Source: Spirosoma sp. SC4-14 (GTDB taxonomy: Bacteria; Bacteroidota; Bacteroidia; Cytophagales; Spirosomataceae). Taken from it: a stretch of 64,000 nucleotides of DNA. The notes beneath the pieces are model-generated. The model saw only the letters and a list, made by a program, of their open reading frames with translations. It was not told where the DNA came from and did not search any database. Positions 42,250-49,507 of the stretch are shown piece after piece. Both the position numbers and the translations under genes were made by a program. The DNA lies in the NCBI RefSeq assembly GCF_037201965.1, contig NZ_CP147518.1, positions 371,001 through 435,000 of the forward strand. The letters run 5' to 3'. Position 1 is the first letter of the stretch; every line of letters starts with the position of its first letter.

Positions 42250-43143
42250 ATGTTACTGACAATTATTACCCTTACTACGTTCGCCGTTCTAATTCGTATT
42301 GTTGCTAATCCGTTATCTAATGTGTTTCAGAAGCAATTAACACAGCGGGCAGCCAACCCATTGTTTGTGATTGCGGCTACATATGGCTTTCTGGCATTGG
42401 CATGTCTGGCTTTTTTACCTCAACTGCACTTTGCAGGCTTACCAGCGCCATTCTGGGAAAGTATGCTGGTTGTGGGGGTGTTTGCCATGGTTGGCAATGT
42501 CTTTCTGGTAAAAGCCCTGCACCTTGGCGACTTATCGGTATTGGGACCAATCAACGCCTATAAATCTGTTGTGGGACTTATTGTCGGTATTTTTCTGCTG
42601 AACGAAATTCCGGGATGGTGGGGACTGGCCGGAATGTGCCTTATTGTGATTGGCAGCTATGTTGTTTTAACCAATAAGCAACAACGGAAAGGGTTTTCGT
42701 GGAGCATTTTCCAGCGGCCTGAAGTAAAACTTCGATTAGCAGCACTGGTGTTTTCGGCTATCGACGGCGCTTTTCTGAAAAAAGCCATTGTGCTGTCGGC
42801 ACCAGCTACGGCTTTTTTTTTCTGGTGTGTATTTGGCTTCGGGTTTACACTGGTCTGGATCTTGTTAACCATGCGAAAACAATGGCAAAGTCAGGTTCGG
42901 CTGCTGTTTTCTGAAAAAATTACGTACTTAGCTCTGTTTCTAACCGTGGGTATAACGCAGGTTGCCAGTAATATTGCACTAGCCCATATGCCAGTTGGTT
43001 ATGCATTGGCTTTGTTTCAGACCTCGGCCCTGGTAAGTGTGCTGTTTGGCTATCAGTTTTTCAACGAGCAAGGCATTTTGCGTAAACTGATCGGGGCTGG
43101 CATTATGGTGGCGGGTGCCGTTATGATCACTGTTCTAGGCTAA
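42250..43143 (+). CDS. EamA/DMT-superfamily transporter
   Basis: A 297-residue membrane protein with ten hydrophobic segments in two EamA repeats (residues 1-140 and 155-297). ALHLGDLSVLGPINAYKSVVG marks the end of repeat 1 and NIALAHMPVGYALALFQTSA that of repeat 2. Likely a metabolite or amino-acid exporter. It is divergent from the DUF177 gene. Confidence 0.82.
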   Translation: MLLTIITLTTFAVLIRIVANPLSNVFQKQLTQRAANPLFVIAATYGFLALACLAFLPQLHFAGLPAPFWESMLVVGVFAMVGNVFLVKALHLGDLSVLGPINAYKSVVGLIVGIFLLNEIPGWWGLAGMCLIVIGSYVVLTNKQQRKGFSWSIFQRPEVKLRLAALVFSAIDGAFLKKAIVLSAPATAFFFWCVFGFGFTLVWILLTMRKQWQSQVRLLFSEKITYLALFLTVGITQVASNIALAHMPVGYALALFQTSALVSVLFGYQFFNEQGILRKLIGAGIMVAGAVMITVLG

Positions 43144-43239
43144 ACATATGCCCGCAAAGCGCGTTTTTAGTGTACTGGTTTTTGAAGCAAAAGGTTTGTT
43201 GTAAAGGATTACGTCTATAAACCAAAAACTAACTTATTT

Positions 43240-43446
43240 ATGTCGGTCTATAAACTCGTTGAAAAACACGCGGTTGAGCATCACAACGAATACTACGAAG
43301 TACGAATTACAGACGGTAAACATCCCCAAAGTCTGTTTTTTACGACCAATGAAGAAAATCTGGAAGATGTAGCCGCTGACATCATTGCTAAACTGGAACC
43401 TAATGCCAAAAACTGGACTGTAATTCCTCACCGAAAAGACAGTTAA
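43240..43446 (+). CDS. Hypothetical protein (68 residues)
   Basis: MSVYKLVEKHAVEHHNEYYE at the start and a compact alpha/beta pattern with FFTTNEENLEDVAADIIAKL. The protein is hydrophilic with no signal or membrane segment. I do not recognise the family. It lies 21 bp before the isochorismatase-like gene and may be cotranscribed. Codon use resembles its neighbours, so it is probably a real gene. Confidence 0.6.
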   Translation: MSVYKLVEKHAVEHHNEYYEVRITDGKHPQSLFFTTNEENLEDVAADIIAKLEPNAKNWTVIPHRKDS

Positions 43447-43467
43447 TTCTCAAACTTCGCTGCATTT

Positions 43468-44253
43468 GTGACAAACGCGTTTCTGATAATTGACGCTCAG
43501 TTCGATTTCTGCCATCCCAATGGGGCATTGTTTGTACCCGGCGCTGAACAGGATATTGAACGCATGGCGACTCTAATCCGGCGTTATGCCGACCAAATTG
43601 ATCATATCGTTGTAACACTCGATACGCATCACCTGCTCGATATTGCCCATCCTATGTTTTGGCAGGATGTTTATGGCGATCATCCGGCCCCATTTACCCG
43701 AATATCGGCTCATGATGTCAATGAAGGGCGATGGATTCCTCGATTTGCGGTTGAGAAAGCGACGGAATACGTAAATAGTCTGGAGGCCGATGGGCAGTTT
43801 GATCATTTTATCTGGCCAGAACACTGTTTGATCGGTTCGCGGGGGGCTGCCTTGCACGATACATTGCTCGATGGGTTGAAAGATTGGTCGCGTCGGCGCG
43901 AACTCGATTATGTAGCTATTCAGAAGGGGCTGCATCCGCTTTCCGAACATTTTGGTATTTTTCGGGCACAGGTTCCTGACCCACAGGTTCCTGAAACGCA
44001 GCTCAACACCGCATTAATTGCTGATCTGGAACGATTCGACCGGGTTTATCTAATGGGCGAAGCCAAATCGCACTGTGTAGCCAATAGCCTCAGGCAGGTA
44101 ATGGCTTTTGCGCCGGGATTGGTATCAAAAATTGTTGTAGTGACCGATTGTATGTCGGATGTGACGGGTTTAGGGCATCTTGCCGATCCAATTTATGCAG
44201 AGGCTCGTACTAAAAAAGTGCCTTTTGTAAGTTCCAACGCAATTTTTAGCTGA
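43468..44253 (+). CDS. Isochorismatase-fold (nicotinamidase-like) hydrolase
   Basis: A 261-residue cysteine hydrolase starting at GTG 43468. The triad of the family appears as D9 (LIIDAQFDFC), a Lys in AIQKGLHPLSEH and the nucleophile Cys in GEAKSHCVANSL. WPEHCLIGSRGAAL resembles the nicotinamidase core. It is longer than typical nicotinamidases (about 200-215), with an insertion around residues 60-90. The substrate is uncertain. It is followed by the LON-domain gene after 22 bp. Confidence 0.8.
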   Translation: MTNAFLIIDAQFDFCHPNGALFVPGAEQDIERMATLIRRYADQIDHIVVTLDTHHLLDIAHPMFWQDVYGDHPAPFTRISAHDVNEGRWIPRFAVEKATEYVNSLEADGQFDHFIWPEHCLIGSRGAALHDTLLDGLKDWSRRRELDYVAIQKGLHPLSEHFGIFRAQVPDPQVPETQLNTALIADLERFDRVYLMGEAKSHCVANSLRQVMAFAPGLVSKIVVVTDCMSDVTGLGHLADPIYAEARTKKVPFVSSNAIFS

Positions 44254-44275
44254 AAACCTGTACCTTTTAGGCGTT

Positions 44276-44905
44276 ATGGAAAAAACGCTACCGCTATTTC
44301 CACTGAATCTGGTTGTTTATCCGGGAGAGGATCTGAACCTGCATATCTTCGAACCTCGCTACCGCCAGCTCATTAATGAGTGCCTGGAAGAAGAGCGTAC
44401 ATTCGGTATTCCGGCGTTTATTAACAATAAGCTGCCGGGGTATGGTACCGAAATGCACGTAACAACGCTGCATAAACGCTATGATGATGGCCGGATGGAT
44501 ATTAAATCGAAAGGACTGAAGGTATTTCGATTAATAAATTTCGAAAACCCGGTTGAAGGGAAACTGTATGCAGGTGGCGAGGTCGAACTGGTTGAACCGG
44601 GCGATAGTTTTAGCGCTCATGCGCTGCCTTTACAGGAACGACTGGAACGTCTCTACGGTCTGCTGCAAATTGAAAACGATTATGATCCCCGCAGCGAAAA
44701 TTTCTCCTACAAAGTTGCTCACAAAGTAGGCCTCTCCATCGAACAGGAATATGAACTACTAACGCTGGAAACGGAGGCCGAACGGCAACTTTTTCTGATT
44801 CAGCACCTTAACAATGTGTTGCCCGTAGTAGCTGATATGGAGCGGACGAAGCAGCGCATCCGCATGAATGGCCATTTCAAAAACCTCGATCCACTAAATT
44901 TCTGA
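44276..44905 (+). CDS. LON substrate-binding domain protein
   Basis: A 209-residue stand-alone LON N-terminal domain: LPLFPLNLVVYPGEDLNLHI (5-24), FEPRYRQLINECL, and a helical C-terminus. There is no ATPase or protease domain, so it is not Lon itself. Such proteins may bind substrates for other machines. TACCTTTT just upstream (about 44262) may be its own -7 element with a very short leader. Confidence 0.82.
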   Translation: MEKTLPLFPLNLVVYPGEDLNLHIFEPRYRQLINECLEEERTFGIPAFINNKLPGYGTEMHVTTLHKRYDDGRMDIKSKGLKVFRLINFENPVEGKLYAGGEVELVEPGDSFSAHALPLQERLERLYGLLQIENDYDPRSENFSYKVAHKVGLSIEQEYELLTLETEAERQLFLIQHLNNVLPVVADMERTKQRIRMNGHFKNLDPLNF

Positions 44906-44910
44906 TCGAC

Positions 44911-44939
44911 TGCGGAGTAATCGGAAGTATTACTCCGCA
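44911..44939 (+). terminator. Terminator after the LON-domain gene
   Basis: TGCGGAGTAAT (44911-44921) pairs exactly with ATTACTCCGCA (44929-44939), loop of seven bases. It starts six bases after the stop codon. Confidence 0.8.
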
Positions 44940-44992
44940 ATAAGCTGAAAACTCAGTCCCCAAAGCTAAACCACTCGCTATCGGCCAGAAAA

Positions 44993-45595
44993 TTACACAC
45001 CAATAGTGCCGGTTTTAACCTCGCCCGCTCGCTTGTAGTTAGCGAAGATTACACCATTGGGTGTAATTAAACTTTCGGTTACCGTAAAGGCCGCCGGACT
45101 GGTCCCCTCACCAAACAGACGCTTACCTGTGCCTAGCGTGACTGGGAAAATTTTGAGCCATAGTTCATCGACCAGATCATGTTTGAGCAGCGTCTGAACC
45201 AGGTTACCGCTACCATGAACCTGAATGTCAGTACCTTCGGAATCTTTAAGCTTTTTGATGTCGTCTACGCTTTTCAGAAAGACCGAGTTTTGCCAGTCTG
45301 ACTGGTCTATGGTCGTACTCACCGCATATTTGGTAACCTCATTGATGCTCGGCCAAAAATCAGTATGTGCTGGCCAGTAAGACGCAAATAGCTCGAATGT
45401 TTTGCGCCCCAAAAGAAGGTCGGCTGGTTTTAATTGTTTTTCCATGAACTCCCCGGCCGCTTCGTCGGCTTCATGAAAAAACGGTGCCGTCCAGCCACCA
45501 TACTCGAAACCGTTGGAAGTATCTTCGTCTGGCCCCCCCGGTGCCTGCATAACACCATCCAATGAAAGAAACGATAGAACGATTATTTTTCTCAT
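44993..45595 (-). CDS. Dihydrofolate reductase-like (RibD C-terminal fold) protein
   Basis: A 200-residue protein: KIIVLSFLSLDGVMQAPGG (3-21), ADLLLGRKTFELFASYWP, and DIQVHGSGNLVQTLLKHDLVDEL. These match the YyaP/YwjB-type family related to the RibD reductase domain. NADPH binding is likely; the substrate is unknown. It lies at the edge of the AT-rich block but its own composition is like the rest of the window. Confidence 0.82.
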   Translation of the reverse strand: MRKIIVLSFLSLDGVMQAPGGPDEDTSNGFEYGGWTAPFFHEADEAAGEFMEKQLKPADLLLGRKTFELFASYWPAHTDFWPSINEVTKYAVSTTIDQSDWQNSVFLKSVDDIKKLKDSEGTDIQVHGSGNLVQTLLKHDLVDELWLKIFPVTLGTGKRLFGEGTSPAAFTVTESLITPNGVIFANYKRAGEVKTGTIGV

Positions 45596-45842
45596 CTTAT
45601 ATAAGGATTTGTTGTGTTACAAATGTCGCCAATAATGATCGTATGGATGAGGGCCAAATGCGACAATCTAGATAGCTAAATACGAACACATATTCAGTGG
45701 GCTGGGTAGTTATAGTTGATAGGTACTACCGGTTTTGGGCTTGGTGCATATGTAGAGTTTTAGCATCAATGTTCACTATAATTCCTGCTATTGAACCTCG
45801 AAAATGATTCCTAGACAAACTTTTGCCACCATATTGTCAAAC

Positions 45843-45852
45843 CGGTGTTAGC
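45843..45852 (-). repeat. Shared 3' boundary motif, copy 1
   Basis: The minus strand reads GCTAACACCG, overlapping the stop codon of the serine hydrolase gene, then GTTTGACAATATGGTGGC. The same ten bases occur at 47071-47080 after the next gene of the block. This suggests a common junction sequence of single-gene units. Confidence 0.45.
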
Positions 45853-46927
45853 TACCATAATTTTCTTTAAGTTTTCTCATCAATAGCCTTACCGCTTGTT
45901 GGGTATCTATATTAAAGGAATTTGTAAAAATAATATAAGCTTTATAGTTCATTCTGTCAATATGCACAAGGGTATAGTATGTTCCTGCTGTGCCAGAATG
46001 AGTGGAGAGTTCTTTTCCATTTTCATAAATATTATACCACCCTAATGAGTAGTTTTTAATACCTTTATGAATAAACTTGTATGTTTCTGCTTTTAAATAA
46101 TTATCCTGACCTTTGAGCCCCGCTAGGTTAAGTTGAATGAACTTGATGTAATCTTTGAGTTTTATATTTATATCTCCTGCAGGTTCAGTATAATCCAGGT
46201 GATAATCGACATTAGAAGGAACAGGAGTAAGCTTACCGTTTTCAAAACTATGTCCCCAGGTATCTTTTTGTTTTTGATTTTCTGGCCAGGATAATTTTAC
46301 GTTAAGCTTTAAGTCACTATTAAATATCTTTTCAACCAATTGTTCCCAGCTTTTGCCTGTAATTTTTTCTACCATTAGTGTAGCCAGAGTATATCCAGCA
46401 TTTGAGTAGATGAAGGGGATCTTATCGCTAAGTTCTACAGGCTCTAACGTTAGTACAAACTGCCCGAATTGTTTCCTTTTTTCTTGATTTGTTCCTTTGA
46501 ATTCTGGAATTTTAGGACCATCTTCGCCTTGAAAGGGTTGTATTCTGGCTTTATGGGAAAGTAAATCTTGTAAGGTAATAGTGGCATATTCGGGTTTACT
46601 TTTTTCTTTCCACTCAGGAAATAAGTCAAAGAATTTAGTCGTCCATTTCAAACGTCCTTTTTCTAAATAGTTAGCAATAATAAATGCTGTCATTGCTTTA
46701 GTATTAGAGCCAATATGAAATCTGTCATTTAACGTTGCGGTATCTGGAAGGTCGATAGAATGCCTACCCAAAGCCGCAATCTCTAATGTTGATTTACTGT
46801 CAACTACTGCATAACTAAGTTCGGGAACGTTGTACGCTTTACGGATTGAGTCAGCAAAATGAACGGTATTCTGTCCATAGCCTACCGTCGTAATGGTTAG
46901 AAATAGTATTACTATTATTTTTTTCAT
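45848..46927 (-). CDS. Exported serine hydrolase (beta-lactamase fold), AT-rich
   Basis: A 359-residue protein with a signal peptide (about 18 residues, ending VGYG). Active-site motifs are GSNTKAMTAFI (SxxK as S-N-T-K, about residues 74-77), YSNAGYTLATL (YxN) and HSGTAGT. It differs from the serine hydrolase at 33591-34679 in sequence and is far richer in A and T, with many AAA, AAT and ATA codons. Relatives are esterases or peptidases; the role is unknown. Composition suggests recent acquisition. Confidence 0.82.
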   Translation of the reverse strand: MKKIIVILFLTITTVGYGQNTVHFADSIRKAYNVPELSYAVVDSKSTLEIAALGRHSIDLPDTATLNDRFHIGSNTKAMTAFIIANYLEKGRLKWTTKFFDLFPEWKEKSKPEYATITLQDLLSHKARIQPFQGEDGPKIPEFKGTNQEKRKQFGQFVLTLEPVELSDKIPFIYSNAGYTLATLMVEKITGKSWEQLVEKIFNSDLKLNVKLSWPENQKQKDTWGHSFENGKLTPVPSNVDYHLDYTEPAGDINIKLKDYIKFIQLNLAGLKGQDNYLKAETYKFIHKGIKNYSLGWYNIYENGKELSTHSGTAGTYYTLVHIDRMNYKAYIIFTNSFNIDTQQAVRLLMRKLKENYGS

Positions 46928-47070
46928 GTTTGCATTGTGTTTTGGTAATCAATGGTTTATGTATTGGTTATGCCTGCCCAGTTAAAATGATATTTTCTCA
47001 ATAGTTGTATGAATACTTGGTAGAATTACAAATGTTGAGTTTAAAACGGTTAGCCCTACTATTACCAATA

Positions 47071-47080
47071 CGGTGTTAGC
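47071..47080 (-). repeat. Shared 3' boundary motif, copy 2
   Basis: The minus strand reads GCTAACACCG then TATTGGTAATAGTAGGGC, about 50 nt after the VOC gene stop. The first ten bases equal copy 1 and roughly half of the next eighteen match as well. Confidence 0.45.
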
Positions 47081-47130
47081 GGTTTGTTATTTAATTTCTT
47101 TCTGTTTTGTCCCTTATTTCTTATTGTCCG

Positions 47131-47544
47131 TTAGTTTATTAACCCTTTGTTGTTTTCGTTTGGCTCAATTAAATCCCACATATTGCCATATAAATCTTCA
47201 AACACAGCGACTGTTCCGTATTCAAAGTCTTGCGGTGGTCTTACGAATTTTATTTCTCTGCTTTGGAGCTTTTCGTAATCTCCCCAAAAATCATCAGTAA
47301 AAAGAAATAAGAAAACTCGTCCGCCTGTTTGATTACCAACAAATGCAGCTTGTTGTTCATTCGCGGCTTTTGCTAATAACAAACAGCATTCTTTAGCTCC
47401 TTTAGGCGCTACCATTACCCATCTCTTGTCGTCACTTAACTTAGTGTCTTCTAATAATCGAAAGTCAAGTTTTTGGGTATAGAACTCTATAGCGTCATCA
47501 TAATTCTCAACTATTAAGGCAATATGTGCTATCCTTTGATACAT
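47131..47544 (-). CDS. VOC (glyoxalase/bleomycin-resistance) family protein
   Basis: A 137-residue protein with two beta-alpha-beta-beta-beta modules: IAHIALIVENYDDAIEFYTQ (6-25) and GTVAVFEDLYGNMWDLIEP near the end, the latter with the metal-ligand Glu. It is a ring-cleaving, isomerase or resistance-type VOC protein; activity cannot be specified. It is AT-rich like its neighbour and flanked by non-coding AT-rich sequence. Confidence 0.85.
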   Translation of the reverse strand: MYQRIAHIALIVENYDDAIEFYTQKLDFRLLEDTKLSDDKRWVMVAPKGAKECCLLLAKAANEQQAAFVGNQTGGRVFLFLFTDDFWGDYEKLQSREIKFVRPPQDFEYGTVAVFEDLYGNMWDLIEPNENNKGLIN

Positions 47545-47853
47545 TCTGTTTCGTTTTTCTTATTGTTAACTCGTGTATATGAATTGAATTTTGGCTTCGA
47601 TAAGTTAGAAGTTTACGTTCGTTTTGCTCATTTCTTTGAGGTCAGCTCGGTATCTGTTGTAATAAATTACAACTCTCAACTATGCGAAAGTTTGGGATTA
47701 GTTTTTTTGTTTATTTGGGCTCTATTGCGTTGCGGTAAGGCACTAGCTGTTACGCAATCTAACGTTATCCGTGTTTAACATAACTAATCAAGTTTTTACC
47801 GAAACTAAAGGCTCATGAGACAAGCGTTTGTCTCATGAGCCTCCAACTAAATA
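47545..47853. other. 309-bp AT-rich intergenic region
   Basis: No reading frame of note. On the minus strand it holds GATAACGTTAGATTGCG near 47755, and short ATTGCGT / ACGCAAT arms (about 47733-47760) that could form a hairpin. At its right end lies the terminator 47809-47842. Composition changes back to the window average after about 47780. Confidence 0.5.
47809..47842. terminator. Perfect 15-bp hairpin after the NUDIX gene
   Basis: AGGCTCATGAGACAA (47809-47823) pairs exactly with TTGTCTCATGAGCCT (47828-47842), four-base loop. It lies just after the NUDIX stop on the minus strand, with T-rich sequence beyond it. Confidence 0.85.
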
Positions 47854-48534
47854 CTACAACAACTTCATTGTCTCATAATCACCGACGTGTTTTAAATACA
47901 GAAAATTAAGCAGCAGGCCGTTTACGTTGGTAATTAGCTTGTGCGCTTCGGGAATGGTGGCTACAACGCTCGTAATGCGTTCATGCTCCGATTCGCTGCC
48001 CATATTTTTGTGATGAAACGACATAATTTCGTCGCGGAGCATTTCTTTTTCGATAAAGAAAAAATGCATACCCTCGTCACTAGTCCCAGTGCTTGGATAC
48101 CAGACACGTGGATTTAGTTTGGTTAGCTCGCTGGCCGTAACAGCAAGGCCAACTTCTTCGCCTATCTCGCGAGCGGCTACCTCATCGGCGGCATCGCTGG
48201 CATCGACCATCCCGGCCGGGTGTTCATAAATCTGCGAGCCATCGGCAATGCGTCGCTGCTTAACCAGCACCACAAATTTCTCTCGTGTGTCTTTGTCGAT
48301 CAGGCAAACGAGCATGGAGGCTGCATGGCCTTTCAGAAATAGGGCCGGTGGAATTTTGTCGCCTTCGGGCGTATCGGCGTCTACTTCGAGCATGGCAAAT
48401 AGTACTTCGCCATTATGCCGACGACGAATGTAAAAATCATTGATGGCGTTTATTTTCATGCCATTGCTTTCCATCTGGCTTTTCCAGTATTGGAACTTGT
48501 GCGCATCCTGAAGAGCTTCTTCCTGCTTACTCAT
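47854..48534 (-). CDS. NUDIX hydrolase, ADP-sugar pyrophosphatase-like
   Basis: A 226-residue NUDIX protein. The box reads GMVDASD-x7-REIGEEVGL with Asp in place of the first Glu. The upstream VKQRRIADGSQIYEHPAGMV is typical of nucleotide-sugar pyrophosphatases. It ends six bases after the start side of the phosphodiester glycosidase gene's stop and is probably in its operon. Confidence 0.82.
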   Translation of the reverse strand: MSKQEEALQDAHKFQYWKSQMESNGMKINAINDFYIRRRHNGEVLFAMLEVDADTPEGDKIPPALFLKGHAASMLVCLIDKDTREKFVVLVKQRRIADGSQIYEHPAGMVDASDAADEVAAREIGEEVGLAVTASELTKLNPRVWYPSTGTSDEGMHFFFIEKEMLRDEIMSFHHKNMGSESEHERITSVVATIPEAHKLITNVNGLLLNFLYLKHVGDYETMKLL

Positions 48535-48540
48535 ATAGGT

Positions 48541-49416
48541 TTATCGAATCAGAAGTACATTACTTACCGGGCGTTCGCCGGTATGAATCCATTGTTTGCT
48601 ATCGGATGGATAATTGGCTACACCGTTACTGCCCTCGCCAACCGTGCTGATCCATAACGTGGTCGAACCGCCACCATCCAGATTGATGGCATTGCGGCAG
48701 CCAAGCCAGCGCATCAGCCTGGTTAGTTCATGCAGATTCATGCCCTGCGCATTGGCGTTGCGGCCATCGACCGTTGCCAGAATAAGCTGTTTTTTGGGCC
48801 CTACACACAAACACGTGCGCGGGTGGCGGTTGTCGTTGAAAGCGTTTTTCTGCAACAGATGTGGTTTTCCATCCCAGAGCAGGAGCGGGCCGGTGGTCAT
48901 TACATTCTCGGCAGACAACTGACGGTCCCAACCTGGTTGCTCTCCTCCGAATGCAATCTGCACCTTATTTCGATGAATGACAATGGCGGCCTGTTGGTGT
49001 TCGGTGAGTTTTTTGCCGGATAGACGGGTTGTATCCATCAATTGTCCATCTACCTTAATTAGGTCGACAGAGCCACCGTTTTTAGTGTCGAAGAAGGTGC
49101 CATTAACAGCGATCAGCGCCCTGAATTTCTTGCCGAACCAGCTTGTTGGTTTCAGGCTGTCGCCAGCCGATGCCAGGGCTATGGTTGGTGTCCGGCGTCG
49201 GTTTTTGACGATAACCAGATTGATGTTTTGCTTTGATTTAAAGAGGCTATCGAAGTGGGCTTCCTGCCAGACAATGCGTCGGTTAATGCGTGTGCTGCGC
49301 CAGTTGGCGTTTTTGACCTGAACGGAATCGGGAACGGATTGGGCTTTTAGCGAAACAATACTGGAGAAACAGAGTAAAAAGAGCAGTGATGGCGTAGTTG
49401 AGAGGGTGTTGAGCAT
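48541..49416 (-). CDS. Exported phosphodiester glycosidase (NAGPA domain)
   Basis: A 291-residue protein with a signal peptide (cleavage after LKA). The NAGPA/DUF2233 core is seen in ALIAVNGTFFD, RHPRTCLCVG, ATVDGRNANAQGMNLHELTR and NAINLDGGGSTTLW, ending ERPVSNVLLI. The family cleaves sugar phosphodiesters such as GlcNAc-1-phosphate links in exopolymers or wall polymers. It works outside the cytoplasm. It is followed by the NUDIX gene. Confidence 0.87.
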   Translation of the reverse strand: MLNTLSTTPSLLFLLCFSSIVSLKAQSVPDSVQVKNANWRSTRINRRIVWQEAHFDSLFKSKQNINLVIVKNRRRTPTIALASAGDSLKPTSWFGKKFRALIAVNGTFFDTKNGGSVDLIKVDGQLMDTTRLSGKKLTEHQQAAIVIHRNKVQIAFGGEQPGWDRQLSAENVMTTGPLLLWDGKPHLLQKNAFNDNRHPRTCLCVGPKKQLILATVDGRNANAQGMNLHELTRLMRWLGCRNAINLDGGGSTTLWISTVGEGSNGVANYPSDSKQWIHTGERPVSNVLLIR

Positions 49417-49423
49417 AAAAAGA

Positions 49424-49473
49424 GGAAGCCAGAATAATCGGAAAATTGTGATTTCGCGAATATCCTGGCTTCC
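49424..49473. terminator. Hairpin after the S9 peptidase gene
   Basis: GGAAGCCAG (49424-49432) and CTGGCTTCC (49465-49473) are exact complements around a 32-nt loop. It lies between the S9 gene and the downstream glycosidase gene on the minus strand. Confidence 0.6.
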
Positions 49474-49507
49474 CTGGTGTCTGCCAAATTAAATTATTGT
49501 CAAGCGG

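Noticed and set aside
45596-47853. Classical integron attC sites
   Set aside because: Motifs GCTAACACCG and GTTAGAT were seen, but no complete RYYYAAC...GTTRRRY pair bounds a unit and no integrase gene is in the window.
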